A program made the position numbers and the translations under genes. Below, piece after piece: positions 15,835-24,274 of a stretch of 64,000 bases of DNA (positions are counted from its first letter, which is position 1; every line of letters starts with the position of its first letter). Origin of the DNA: Mycolicibacterium iranicum (GTDB lineage: Bacteria > Actinomycetota > Actinomycetes > Mycobacteriales > Mycobacteriaceae); contig NZ_LWCS01000032.1 in the NCBI RefSeq assembly GCF_001650495.1, forward strand, positions 124,001 through 188,000, given 5' to 3'. Under the pieces are notes generated by a model that made no database searches, was not told where the DNA came from, and saw nothing but the letters and a program-made list of their open reading frames with translations.

Positions 15835-16943
15835 GCGCCGACCCTCTGCGGGTACACGCCCCGCCAGGTTCCGCCACGGACGGGCCCGGTGACGACAGGT
15901 AGATCCAGAGTGGACAGCAACCCTGGCGGTGCTGCTATCACAGCGGGGATGGCGTTGAGCTCACGCATGACAGTTGCATAGGTGAGTCCTCGCATGTTGT
16001 CGCCGCGGCCGTGCATCTCGATATCGACGGTGTAGGTCGGCAGACCGTCGACGATCACGCGATAACCGCCGTGCGGCGAAGGGTGTCGCGGCCATTCAGG
16101 CGCCGAGTTCTCGCCCATCCTGGTGATGTGCTCCAGGACAACGCGCTCTTCTCCGTCGACCATACCGGCGAGCTTGAAACGCATTCCTCCCATGGTCCCC
16201 GGCTCGACCCACCCTGATGCCACCTCGTACCTCTCGGTGGCGATCCACTTCTCGATCGTTGTCACGACGTCATCGAGACGCAGCCCGACACCGTCGGCGA
16301 CCAGGTGAACGATCGGTGCCCACAGCGCTGAAAGACGGGTGGTGTCGAAGAGCGGTGCCGGATGCTCCGGCGGGTGCCCAAAGCCCATGAAGTCGAACAT
16401 GATCTCCGGTTGTGCGATAGGGCCGTAGTCGAGGATCTCCAGCATTGTGATGGTGTCCACGCGGCTGCTGAAGCCGGTCATTGTCAGGGCGATAACGTCA
16501 TTCGCCCAGCCGGGATCAACGCCACTGTTGAACATGCTTGCGCCCCCATCGCGGCAGGCCTGCTCGAGCAGCTCGACAGTCTGCCGATCCGCCGCGGGGG
16601 GATAACACAGCGGCACCAGGGACGTACACACGACGTTCTTGCCGGCCCGCAGACACCGGGCAACATCCTCTGCCGCTTCGTGGTACCGATAGTCACCGGA
16701 TGCGAAGAAGGCCACGACGTCGGCGTCGACGGCCAACGCCGCATCGATGTCCCGGGTGGCGATCACCCCGGTCTCCGGCATTCCGCAAAGTTCCCCTGCA
16801 TCGCGCCCGTCCTTGGATTCCGAGTGGACGATGAGACCGACGAGGTCCAGTCCCGGATGGGCGATGGTAGCGCGTAGTGCGCCGATCCCGACTTGGCCCG
16901 GCCCCCAGAGAATCACCCGCGGTTTCCGTTCAGCGACCACCAT
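15831..16943 (-). CDS. Dihydrodipicolinate-reductase-like NAD(P)-binding protein
   Basis: A 370-residue protein with an N-terminal Rossmann domain (VILWGPGQVGIGALRATIAHPGLDLVGLIV) and a DapB-like central part with TSLVPLCYPPAA and NSGVDPGWANDVIAL. The end (HGRGDNMRGLTYATVMRELNAIPAVIAAPPGLL) closely matches that of the paralogue at 39796. True DapB is about 250 residues, so this is a longer, separate group that has been annotated as dihydrodipicolinate reductase or amine dehydrogenase. ATG 16943 is chosen over 16982 because AGGGGAG precedes it and the longer form would swallow the operator at 16965. It is the first gene before the nitroreductase. Substrate unknown. Confidence 0.8.
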   Translation of the reverse strand: MVVAERKPRVILWGPGQVGIGALRATIAHPGLDLVGLIVHSESKDGRDAGELCGMPETGVIATRDIDAALAVDADVVAFFASGDYRYHEAAEDVARCLRAGKNVVCTSLVPLCYPPAADRQTVELLEQACRDGGASMFNSGVDPGWANDVIALTMTGFSSRVDTITMLEILDYGPIAQPEIMFDFMGFGHPPEHPAPLFDTTRLSALWAPIVHLVADGVGLRLDDVVTTIEKWIATERYEVASGWVEPGTMGGMRFKLAGMVDGEERVVLEHITRMGENSAPEWPRHPSPHGGYRVIVDGLPTYTVDIEMHGRGDNMRGLTYATVMRELNAIPAVIAAPPGLLSTLDLPVVTGPVRGGTWRGVYPQRVGA

Positions 16944-16964
16944 GTCGATTCTCCCCTGAGGTGT

Positions 16965-16980
16965 GAGAATATTGCTTCTC
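16965..16980. promoter_or_regulatory. GAGAA-N6-TTCTC operator in a divergent promoter
   Basis: GAGAATATTGCTTCTC has perfect five-base arms. On the plus side a -10-like TAACAT begins at 16990, nine bases beyond the repeat. The 38537 site has the same arrangement with an eight-base gap. The site would cover the -35 region of the crotonase gene and the 5' region of the divergent reductase gene. Confidence 0.7.
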
Positions 16981-17023
16981 ATATTGCGGTAACATGATTA
17001 CCACAGCTGAGGGAGAGACAACA

Positions 17024-17932
17024 GTGAGCGACTATCGGTTCCTGAAGTGGCAGACGTTCGACGACGGCCGTATTGTTCGGATCTCCCTCAACCGGCCGGA
17101 TCAGCGCAACGCCCAAAACCGGGGCATGCTGGTCGAACTCGATGAGGCGTTCGGCGCCGCCGAAGCTGACGACAATGTCCGCGTCGTCATTCTGGCCGGC
17201 GAAGGAAAGATGTTCTCGTCGGGCCACGACATCGGATCCAAGCAGGCCATCAGCGAGTACCGACCCGGGCCCGACCAACATCCCACGGCGTCGATCAACG
17301 GAGGCAGTCGCGACGGCGCCGAGAAGACGATGCTGCAAGAGTGGCACTACTTTTTCCAGAACACGCTCAGGTGGCGCAACCTGCGCAAGATCACCATCGC
17401 CCAGGTTCATGGCGACGTGTTCTCCGCAGGATTGATGCTGATGTGGGCCTGCGATCTGATCGTCGGCAGCGACGACGTCCGGTTCGCAGACGTCGTCGGG
17501 ACACGGTTGGGGATGTGTGGCATGGAGTACTTCGGGCACCCGTGGGAGTTCGGTCCCCGAAGAGCCAAGGAACTCATGCTCACCGGGGACGCCATCGACA
17601 TCCACGAGGCACATCGGCTGGGAATGGTCAGCAAGGTCTTCGGTCGCGACGAGCTGGCCGACAGGACACTGGACATGGCCAGGCGGATCGCCGACGTACC
17701 GTCAATGGCAGCGTTACTGATCAAAGAATCTGTCAACCAGACGGTCGACAACATGGGCTTCTACAACTCGCTCCAGTCGTGCTTCACCCTGCATCAGCTC
17801 AACCACTCGCATTGGGCACAGGTCCGCGAGGACGGCCGCCCGACTGCAGGGCCCGAGAACGGTGTGCCCGACTGGCGTGACGCACCTCCTGTGGTGCTGG
17901 CCCTCAAGGACCAGGTCCGAGCACAGTCGTGA
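17024..17932 (+). CDS. Crotonase-fold protein (annotated type: enoyl-CoA hydratase) lacking both catalytic Glu
   Basis: A 302-residue crotonase-superfamily protein starting at GTG with GAGGGAGAG six bases upstream; an ATG at 16994 is the alternative. The CoA/oxyanion segments are MFSSGHDIGSK and VHGDVFSAGLMLMWACDLIVG. At the positions of rat hydratase Glu144 and Glu164 it has Met (SAGLM) and Val (ADVVG), so ordinary water addition is unlikely. The C-terminal region (ESVNQTVDNMGFYNSLQSCFTLHQLNHSHW) is longer than usual. An isomerase, hydrolase or C-C lyase role is possible. It is divergent from the reductase/nitroreductase pair with the operator between them. Confidence 0.85.
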   Translation: MSDYRFLKWQTFDDGRIVRISLNRPDQRNAQNRGMLVELDEAFGAAEADDNVRVVILAGEGKMFSSGHDIGSKQAISEYRPGPDQHPTASINGGSRDGAEKTMLQEWHYFFQNTLRWRNLRKITIAQVHGDVFSAGLMLMWACDLIVGSDDVRFADVVGTRLGMCGMEYFGHPWEFGPRRAKELMLTGDAIDIHEAHRLGMVSKVFGRDELADRTLDMARRIADVPSMAALLIKESVNQTVDNMGFYNSLQSCFTLHQLNHSHWAQVREDGRPTAGPENGVPDWRDAPPVVLALKDQVRAQS

Positions 17933-18087
17933 GCGACAACGGCACACTTGGACTTCCTGAACCGCAACCGATGCCGGTATCAATCCCCGTCCAGCTCTTC
18001 GGAAGACTGCCCTTCTACCACGCGCTCGGGGCGGAGGACACCGTCATCGTCGGCCGACAGGATCGGGCTGCTCTGACGGCCCCGTAG
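17929..18087 (+). CDS. Possible small ORF coupled to the crotonase gene
   Basis: A GTG at 17929 overlaps the crotonase stop as GTGA and opens a 52-codon frame, with VSIPVQLFGRLPFYHALGAED in its middle, ending TAG at 18087. The coupling is like that of real genes in this window. However, its last 70 bases overlap the 3' end of the convergent dehydrogenase gene, and no motif is recognised. It may be a real small protein or chance. Confidence 0.25.
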   Translation: MSDNGTLGLPEPQPMPVSIPVQLFGRLPFYHALGAEDTVIVGRQDRAALTAP

Positions 18088-19076
18088 CGCGCGTCGGCCA
18101 CCCGGTCCAAAGCCTCATTAGATTCGCCGAAAACGAGGGCCCAGCCACGGACGCGCCGATAGTACAGCTGAATGTCGCACTCCATGCCGAATCCGTAACC
18201 GCCGTGAATGTGCAGGCTGTGGCGGGTCGCGTCCCTGGCCGACTCATAAGCGAACGCGAAAGCCATGGCCGCCAACTCGGTAACCCGACCGGGTTCGTCC
18301 TCGAAGGCACACGCGGCTTCCAGTGCCAACAACCGCGCTCCGTCGGCGGCCGTCGCACTGTCGGCAAGCGGATGCGAGACCGCCTGAAACGAGCCGATCG
18401 GCGTGCCAAAGGCGTGGCGCTGCTTGGCATATTCCACAGCGATCGCGACAGCCTTGGCCGCCGCGCCCGCCAACGCGGCCGCGGTCAATGTCAGCCACAG
18501 GTCAAGAGCGTCCGAGTACAGCCGTGCGGCGGTCGCCCCTTCCGCGAGCAGCACAGCATCCGAACCGACGCTCACATCGGCGAGGGGCATCGTCCCGAGA
18601 TTGGCCACCTGCCGTCGCCCGTCGGCGATCAGAACCGCGAGCAGTCGCTCGTCGACGAATGCTACGACGACATCGGCGACGGCACCGCCGGGCACCATCG
18701 TCAGGACACGAGAGGCGCTGCGAGGCACGAACGTGATCAGGCGTTGCCCCTGCAGCGCCGCGGTCAGCAACTCTGTGGCGCCAGCGGACGCAAGGGCGCG
18801 CGCCGCCACCTGAGCCTCGATCGCGGGCGCAGATGCAGCAGCGCGACCGAACTGCTCGGCCACCAGCGCGAGGTCCGCGGCGGTAGCGCCCCACCCGCCG
18901 TCGTGCTCACCCACTGCCATATCGAGAATCCCAGTGTCTCGCAGGGCATCCCACAACTTCGGATCAAATCCGAGCGGTTCGGCAGCTCGTACGCGCTCCG
19001 GTGAGGATTGCCGCTCGTACAGTGCGGCGAAGGACTCGACCAGCTGCCGTTGCTCGTCGGAAAGGCTGAGGTCCAC
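18015..19076 (-). CDS. Acyl-CoA dehydrogenase, FadE subunit-type
   Basis: A 353-residue flavoprotein-fold protein starting at GTG 19076 (MDLSLSDEQRQLVESFAALY). The FAD/CoA region is AVEYAKQRHAFGTPIGSFQAVSHPLADS and the C-terminal helix region is LHIHGGYGFGMECDIQLYYRRVRGW. It lacks the classical Glu in a Y-E-G-T motif near the end. That is usual for the partner chain of two-subunit actinobacterial FadE enzymes. The final 15 residues look non-conserved. It is divergent from a full-length dehydrogenase at 19188, and the two may form one heteromeric enzyme oxidising a bulky acyl-CoA. Confidence 0.85.
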   Translation of the reverse strand: MDLSLSDEQRQLVESFAALYERQSSPERVRAAEPLGFDPKLWDALRDTGILDMAVGEHDGGWGATAADLALVAEQFGRAAASAPAIEAQVAARALASAGATELLTAALQGQRLITFVPRSASRVLTMVPGGAVADVVVAFVDERLLAVLIADGRRQVANLGTMPLADVSVGSDAVLLAEGATAARLYSDALDLWLTLTAAALAGAAAKAVAIAVEYAKQRHAFGTPIGSFQAVSHPLADSATAADGARLLALEAACAFEDEPGRVTELAAMAFAFAYESARDATRHSLHIHGGYGFGMECDIQLYYRRVRGWALVFGESNEALDRVADARYGAVRAARSCRPTMTVSSAPSAW

Positions 19077-19097
19077 GACATTTGTCCCGTCACTGGC

Positions 19098-19113
19098 GAA
19101 TATAACTATTCTC
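19098..19113. promoter_or_regulatory. Half-conserved copy of the island operator
   Basis: GAATATAACTATTCTC keeps one perfect TTCTC arm; the other is degraded to GAATA. The complement GAGAATAGTTATATTC matches the extended consensus over its first ten bases. It lies between two divergent dehydrogenase genes. A -10-like TATCAT follows at 19125. Confidence 0.4.
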
Positions 19114-19187
19114 GCTTCTGAGATTATCATTATCCGCAGTACCAGCGATCCCGGGCGGCGCGCCGCCCCGACAGATTGGTTAAGGCT

Positions 19188-20348
19188 ATGCACTTTCAGC
19201 TCGATTCAGCCACGGCCGCCTACCGCGACGAAGTCGAGGCCCATCTGTCACAGGCCCTCACGCCAGACATGGAGGCGCGGGTGTATCGCAGCGGCGTCTC
19301 TCACGATGACGATTTCACACGGAGCCTTGTAGAGAAGCACTACTTCGCGCCGGACTGGCCGGAAGAGTTTGGCGGCGAAGACCGAAACGCCTGGGATGCA
19401 CAGGTGCTCAAAGAAGAGCTGATGCGTTTCGACGCACCTGTCTACCTGTCGGAAACCACACGCATGGTGGCATCGATCATTCGAGCTGTCGGCACACCGC
19501 AGATGCGGGATCGGATTCTCCCCGGCGCCATGCGAGGCGAAATCACCATCGCCCTCGGTTTCACCGAGCCCGAGTGCGGTTCCGATGTTGCGGCTGCAGC
19601 CACCAGGGCGGTGCGAGATGGCGACGAGTGGGTCATCAACGGGTCGAAGATGTTCACCACCAACGGACACATCGCCGACTACGTCTTCCTGTTGGCTCGT
19701 ACGGATCCGGGAAAGCCCAAACACAAGGGTCTCACGATGTTCCTCGTTCCATGCGCGACAGAAGGTTTCGAGGCGCAGGCGGTGTGGACTCTGTCGGGGG
19801 AACGGACCAACATCACCTTTTACAGTGACGTCCGTATCGGGGATGAATGGCGCATCGGCGAGATCGACGGTGGTTGGCAGGTTCTCGGTCTGTCACTGCA
19901 GGATGAGCACGCCTCCGGATGGGGCCCGCATCTGGCCCGCCTCTTACATCACGCCGAACAATGGGCGATGCGCTCGTCCACGGCTCACGGAGGGCGACCG
20001 ATAGACACCCAAGACGTGCGACGCCGGATCTCAAGGGTGGCGATGGAATACGAGGTCTCGACCCTGTTGCAACGTCGATGCGTCTGGATGGCCGAGGAAG
20101 GCCAAATCCCGGTCGCGGAGGGCCCCATGTCGAAGGTGTTCAGCACCGAAGCGCTCGAGCGCGCCAGCCAGGACATCCTCGAACTCGTCGGGCCGGACGC
20201 ATTGCGCAGCTATCTGGAGCCGACTGCCCCGGAACGTGGCCGGTTCGACCACACTGTGCGATTCGCGCTCGGCACGACCATCTACGCCGGGACCAGCGAG
20301 GTGCAGCGGACAATCATCGCCCAGCGCGGACTCGGACTTCCCCGGTAA
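19188..20348 (+). CDS. Acyl-CoA dehydrogenase, FadE full-length type
   Basis: A 386-residue acyl-CoA dehydrogenase starting at ATG 19188 (MHFQLDSATAAYRDEV); a TTG twelve bases earlier is less likely. The FAD-binding core is ALGFTEPECGSDVAAAATRAVRDG and MFTTNGHIADYVFLLARTD. The end reads TIYAGTSEVQRTIIAQRGLGLPR, with Ala where classical enzymes have the catalytic Glu, as in FadE proteins that place the base elsewhere. It introduces a C=C bond in an acyl-CoA and passes electrons to ETF. Its divergent neighbour at 18015 is a plausible second subunit. Confidence 0.9.
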   Translation: MHFQLDSATAAYRDEVEAHLSQALTPDMEARVYRSGVSHDDDFTRSLVEKHYFAPDWPEEFGGEDRNAWDAQVLKEELMRFDAPVYLSETTRMVASIIRAVGTPQMRDRILPGAMRGEITIALGFTEPECGSDVAAAATRAVRDGDEWVINGSKMFTTNGHIADYVFLLARTDPGKPKHKGLTMFLVPCATEGFEAQAVWTLSGERTNITFYSDVRIGDEWRIGEIDGGWQVLGLSLQDEHASGWGPHLARLLHHAEQWAMRSSTAHGGRPIDTQDVRRRISRVAMEYEVSTLLQRRCVWMAEEGQIPVAEGPMSKVFSTEALERASQDILELVGPDALRSYLEPTAPERGRFDHTVRFALGTTIYAGTSEVQRTIIAQRGLGLPR

Positions 20349-20354
20349 GGAGCG

Positions 20355-21179
20355 TCAAAGAGCTTGCCAGTCCGGGCTGCGTTTCTCCAGAAACGCCCGC
20401 GGACCCTCGATCGCGTCCTTGGTGAGCGCTACCTTCATCCGGTAATTCTCTGCCAGCAGTTCAGCTTCGTAGATGGGTAGGGTAAGCCCTTTCCGCACTG
20501 CCATCCGCGAACCCCGCACGGCCAGTGGCGCATTCGAGTTGACGATGTCAGCGATCTCCCAGGCCCGTTCCAGCAGCGTGTCGTGCGCGACGACTTCGGT
20601 GAACACCCCGAGGTCGTAACACCGTTGCGCATCGAGGCGCTCGTGCTTGCCCATCAGGACCAGACGCATTGCCACCGGCAACGGCAGGATCCGGGCCAAC
20701 CGCACCGCCTCCCGACCCGAGGCGACTCCGATGCTCACGTGCGGATCCATCAGTGTCGCGCGCTCAGAAGCCACCGTGATGTCCGCTGTCGTGACAAGGT
20801 CCATTCCCGCGCCACACGCAATGCCGTTCACGGCACAGATGATCGGCTTGGTCATTTGCAGCCAGGGCGGGGTCGCCTCCTGCGGCGCATCCCACTGCCG
20901 CAGCGAGCTCAAGATCGGCTCACCCTGGTTGTCGATACCGGCGGCGTTCTCCATGTCGTGATCGGCCGCCTTGTTGACATCCGCGCCGACGCACAGCGCG
21001 CGGCCCGCGCCGGTGATGATGGTCGTCCAAATATCCTGTGAACGCTCGATCTCGGCATAGGCCTCGGCCAACTCCGAGATCATCTCGTCGTTGATTGCGT
21101 TGAGGACTTCGGGCCGGTTCAATGTGACGCACGCGGTGTGTCCTCGAACCTCGAAGTCGATCGTGGCGTACCGCGTCAT
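20355..21179 (-). CDS. Crotonase-fold protein lacking both catalytic Glu
   Basis: A 274-residue crotonase protein. The start IDFEVRGHTACVTLNRPEVLNAI and the core VNGIACGAGMDLVTTADITVASERATLMDPHVSIG define the fold. The two hydratase glutamates are replaced by Asp (GAGMD) and His (DPH), as in the tandem genes at 33983 and 34792 for the His. It is the last gene of a minus-strand run with aldolase, dioxygenase and 2-hydroxyacid dehydrogenase, and overlaps the latter by ATGA. It may act as an isomerase or hydrolase on a CoA ester made by that run. Confidence 0.87.
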   Translation of the reverse strand: MTRYATIDFEVRGHTACVTLNRPEVLNAINDEMISELAEAYAEIERSQDIWTTIITGAGRALCVGADVNKAADHDMENAAGIDNQGEPILSSLRQWDAPQEATPPWLQMTKPIICAVNGIACGAGMDLVTTADITVASERATLMDPHVSIGVASGREAVRLARILPLPVAMRLVLMGKHERLDAQRCYDLGVFTEVVAHDTLLERAWEIADIVNSNAPLAVRGSRMAVRKGLTLPIYEAELLAENYRMKVALTKDAIEGPRAFLEKRSPDWQAL

Positions 21180-22255
21180 CTATGGACTCCCTCCATCGCA
21201 CCGGCCACCGGCCTCACACCCAAGATGTCCTCGAAGCGGTCGCAATAGCGAGGCCACACCTCAGGATTGAGCAGACGCGGCGGCATGCAACCATCGAAGA
21301 TCGTCTGCCACTGTTCTGCGGTGGCAATCGCGATGTCCCGAGAGGCCTCCACCGTGATGCCTGCGGTATGCGGTGTCGCGACCACGTTGTCGAGATGCAA
21401 CAGTGGGTTGTCCTGGCGCACGGGCTCTTCATGGAATACGTCGAGGCCGGCGCCCGCGATCCGACCGTCCCTGAGCGCATCGAAAAGGGCACCCTCGTCG
21501 TGCACAGGTCCCCTTGCGGTGGTGATGAAGAAGGCGGTGGACTTCATGGCGTCGAACTCGACCTTGCCGAACAACCCCTCGGTCTCACTGGTCAGTGGGC
21601 ACGTCACCTGGACGAAGTCCGACCGCTCGGCGAGCTCCGACAAGGCGACTTTGCGCACTCCACGGGCCTTCGCGGTGACATCGTCAAGGTACGGATCGAA
21701 GACCAGCACCTCCATACCGAACGGCGCGCAGAGTTCGACGAGTCGTCCACCGATGGCGCCGAGTCCTACCACCCCGAGGGTCTTGCCGAGCAGCTGAGTC
21801 CCCCGCAATGTGAGTCGATCCTCGACAGGACCGCCGCGTAGCGTTCGGTCGGCAATGGTGATCTTCTTCGCGAGATCCAGCATGAAGCCCAGTGCGTGCT
21901 CGGCGACGGCCTCCGCACCCGGGCCGGAGTTGTTACACACCGCGATTCCTGCGCGCGTGCACGTATCGACGTCGATGACGTCGTATCCCGCGCCCGCGGA
22001 GCACACCGCGAGAAGATTCTCGCATCGGTCGATCAACGCAGGGCCCGCCAGCCATTGCGCTCCGCCGAGGCTTCCCGCGACGTCGGTGCGAGTGGCGACT
22101 TGATATCCGTGCGCGGATTCCAGCGCAGCCCAGTTTTGTTCATCGGGCAACGTCAGATCCAACTTCACGACGTCGAACTGCGCCGAACCCAGGATCTCGC
22201 CGGCGACGGAGTCGGTCCAGCGTTCGAACACCAAAAGCGGACGGACCACCGTCAC
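21176..22255 (-). CDS. D-isomer-specific 2-hydroxyacid dehydrogenase
   Basis: A 359-residue NAD(P)-dependent dehydrogenase. The Rossmann motif is LGVVGLGAIGGRLVELC near residue 160, the substrate Arg is in TTARGPVHDEGAL, and the catalytic His is in VATPHTAGITVEA, with GLDVFHEEP before it. The family interconverts 2-keto and D-2-hydroxy acids. GTGA and ATGA overlaps tie it to the dioxygenase upstream and the crotonase downstream. It would fit reduction or oxidation of the keto acid handled by the HpcH/HpaI-type aldolase of the same run. Confidence 0.9.
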   Translation of the reverse strand: MTVVRPLLVFERWTDSVAGEILGSAQFDVVKLDLTLPDEQNWAALESAHGYQVATRTDVAGSLGGAQWLAGPALIDRCENLLAVCSAGAGYDVIDVDTCTRAGIAVCNNSGPGAEAVAEHALGFMLDLAKKITIADRTLRGGPVEDRLTLRGTQLLGKTLGVVGLGAIGGRLVELCAPFGMEVLVFDPYLDDVTAKARGVRKVALSELAERSDFVQVTCPLTSETEGLFGKVEFDAMKSTAFFITTARGPVHDEGALFDALRDGRIAGAGLDVFHEEPVRQDNPLLHLDNVVATPHTAGITVEASRDIAIATAEQWQTIFDGCMPPRLLNPEVWPRYCDRFEDILGVRPVAGAMEGVHR

Positions 22256-23367
22256 GACTTCGGCTTGGGTTTCGCCTGCGCAGCCTTGAACATGTCGGCC
22301 AATGCCGCATCGACGTTCTTGTAATCGTTTTGCGCAATGGCCCCGTCTCGGCCTTCAACGGGGTCGTAGCCCAGCCGCAGGTCCTTGTTCTCCATGTGGA
22401 AGTACTCGCGACCGACAGGGAGGCGGCGATCCTCTCGCGGGACCTCCATCCACGCCCGCAGGAAGCATCGGGCCTTCTTGGGATCGTTGCTGCTGACGAA
22501 GTCGGAACGGGAATGACACATCGCAAAGTTGTTGGCCACGGCTGCCTCACCGGATTCGAGCCGGAACTCCACCTGCTGTTCGACCAGCACATTGCGGAGG
22601 AGCTCGATCGCCTCCTCTTCGATCGGCGTGAACTTTCGGCCGAGGGTGTTCATTGCCGGCAGGATGCTGCTGTAGGTGAAGTTGATGCAGATGCGGCCGT
22701 CGATTTGCGAGAAGACCGGCACGTCATACGGCGTCACATCGGGCTGGTCATCGGGTTGTTCGCTGCGTCGGTGATGCGGAAACCCCCGATAAAGCACGTC
22801 CAAGAGGTCTGGCCGCTCGGCGAGGATCCGGTTGTGCGCCGCGGGGCCGCTCGCGAACTGGCTCTCCCCGCCCTGTGCCGCCGGGTAGACGCACAGCAGC
22901 GACAGAATGTCGGCCGCGTCGTTGTGCATCGCCAACTCTGCACGTGACTTCGTGCCACGCGCAGGCTGCACGCCGTTGGGCAGGATTTCCTCCTGCACGC
23001 GGACCAGGCGGTGCCCGAAAGAGTTGTTCGACACGGGGTAACCCAGGTGCCAACAGAACGCCCAGTAGATGCGTTCGAGGTCCTCGATCGAATGCTGCTC
23101 GACCGGGAATCCGCGCACGCAGGCCAACCCTTTGCCGTACATCAGGTCCTGATACAGGCGGGCGAGATCGTCGTCCAGATCAGGGTGGCGGACGTCGTCG
23201 CCGGTGATGTCGTCACGACTCTTTCCTGCCGTTCGCGACAGTATCGACTCCAGCGCGGCCACATTGCGGGAGGACAAATCGAAGCAGAAGTCCTCCTTGC
23301 TGGTGAAGTCGGCGCCTGTCCACGCCATCGAGTCCGTCACTTGGTCGGTGTAGATCGCAGTGGGCAT
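22252..23367 (-). CDS. TauD/TfdA-like Fe(II)/2-oxoglutarate dioxygenase
   Basis: A 371-residue protein starting at ATG 23367 with AGGAGG just upstream; the longer frame to 23589 is not coding-like. The iron facial triad is visible as AMHNDAADIL (His and Asp) and NFAMCHSRSDF (distal His), and an Arg for 2-oxoglutarate lies in CFLRAWMEVP. Such enzymes hydroxylate or cleave an unactivated C-H centre using O2 and 2-oxoglutarate. Its position between the aldolase and hydroxyacid dehydrogenase genes suggests it hydroxylates an acid later cut by the aldolase. The Lys/Pro-rich tail KAAQAKPKPKS is unusual. Confidence 0.85.
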   Translation of the reverse strand: MPTAIYTDQVTDSMAWTGADFTSKEDFCFDLSSRNVAALESILSRTAGKSRDDITGDDVRHPDLDDDLARLYQDLMYGKGLACVRGFPVEQHSIEDLERIYWAFCWHLGYPVSNNSFGHRLVRVQEEILPNGVQPARGTKSRAELAMHNDAADILSLLCVYPAAQGGESQFASGPAAHNRILAERPDLLDVLYRGFPHHRRSEQPDDQPDVTPYDVPVFSQIDGRICINFTYSSILPAMNTLGRKFTPIEEEAIELLRNVLVEQQVEFRLESGEAAVANNFAMCHSRSDFVSSNDPKKARCFLRAWMEVPREDRRLPVGREYFHMENKDLRLGYDPVEGRDGAIAQNDYKNVDAALADMFKAAQAKPKPKS

Positions 23368-23411
23368 CCGTCCTCCTGGTGTACTGGCACGGTTTTTCGG
23401 TTGTCGCTGTC

Positions 23412-24206
23412 TCAGCTGCCGCGACGATCGAGGGAACGTAGCGCCTGTGCGCGCGTGGTGACCGCTTCGGTCATCATTCCCACATCGGTTCCTGCTGAGA
23501 TGAAGCGCAGACCCAGGTCTACGAAGCTCTCGAGCAGGTCGAGGGACTTGATTCCGGCCACTCCGAGCGCGACGCCGTGATTCCGACAAGCCGCTGCAAC
23601 GGACTTTACCGCATTATGGAAATACTCATTCTCATACTGCCCGTGGATGCCCATCTCGGCGGTGAGATCACTCGGGCCGATGACGATCATGTCGAGGCCG
23701 TCAACCGAGGCGATGTCGTCCACCGCGGCCACCGCAGCGGGTGTCTCGACCATCACCGCGACCACCGTCCGGGCCTCGAGGGTCGCCGTCAGCTCAGTGG
23801 CCGGCACGGAAGCGTATCCGCTCAGCGCGTTTGGCCCGGATATCGAGCGGTGGCCGACAGGTGGAAACCGTGCCGCATCGACGACCGCCTGCGCTTCTTG
23901 CCGCGAGTTGATGTGCGGCACAATAATTCCACTCGCACCTACGTCGAGCACGCGCGCAATCAGGCTCCGGTCCTGCGACGGCACCCGAACAAGGCCATCG
24001 ATACCAGCTCCGAGAGCGCTGGAACACAGCATTCCCGCTGTCTCGAGGGTGGTCGAGGTGTGCTCGAGGTCGACGTAGACCGCATCGTAACCGCAGGTCG
24101 CGGCAATGGCCGGAACGTCGGGCGTGCGAGCGTTCAGCAGCGCCAGGCACAGCACCAATCCGTCTTCACGCAACAATTGCCGCAACGATCCCCGCACAAG
24201 TTCCAC
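23412..24206 (-). CDS. HpcH/HpaI-type aldolase
   Basis: A 264-residue class II aldolase of the HpcH/HpaI (citrate lyase beta-like) family. Visible motifs are DAVYVDLEHTSTTLETA, GLVRVPSQD with the substrate Arg, and VMVETPAAVAAVDDIASVDGLDMIVIGPSDLT with the metal-binding Glu and Asp. It cleaves a 4-hydroxy-2-keto acid to pyruvate and an aldehyde, or the reverse. It is the first gene of the minus-strand run ending at 20355. A TTGACG lies upstream about 18 bases from GGATAG, a possible promoter in the gap shared with the divergent thiolase-like gene. Confidence 0.9.
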   Translation of the reverse strand: MELVRGSLRQLLREDGLVLCLALLNARTPDVPAIAATCGYDAVYVDLEHTSTTLETAGMLCSSALGAGIDGLVRVPSQDRSLIARVLDVGASGIIVPHINSRQEAQAVVDAARFPPVGHRSISGPNALSGYASVPATELTATLEARTVVAVMVETPAAVAAVDDIASVDGLDMIVIGPSDLTAEMGIHGQYENEYFHNAVKSVAAACRNHGVALGVAGIKSLDLLESFVDLGLRFISAGTDVGMMTEAVTTRAQALRSLDRRGS

Positions 24207-24274
24207 GCTATCCCAATGAGAACGGGTGTTGCGTCAATTCGTAAACGTCATTATCGGTGTGATTAACATGGGGT

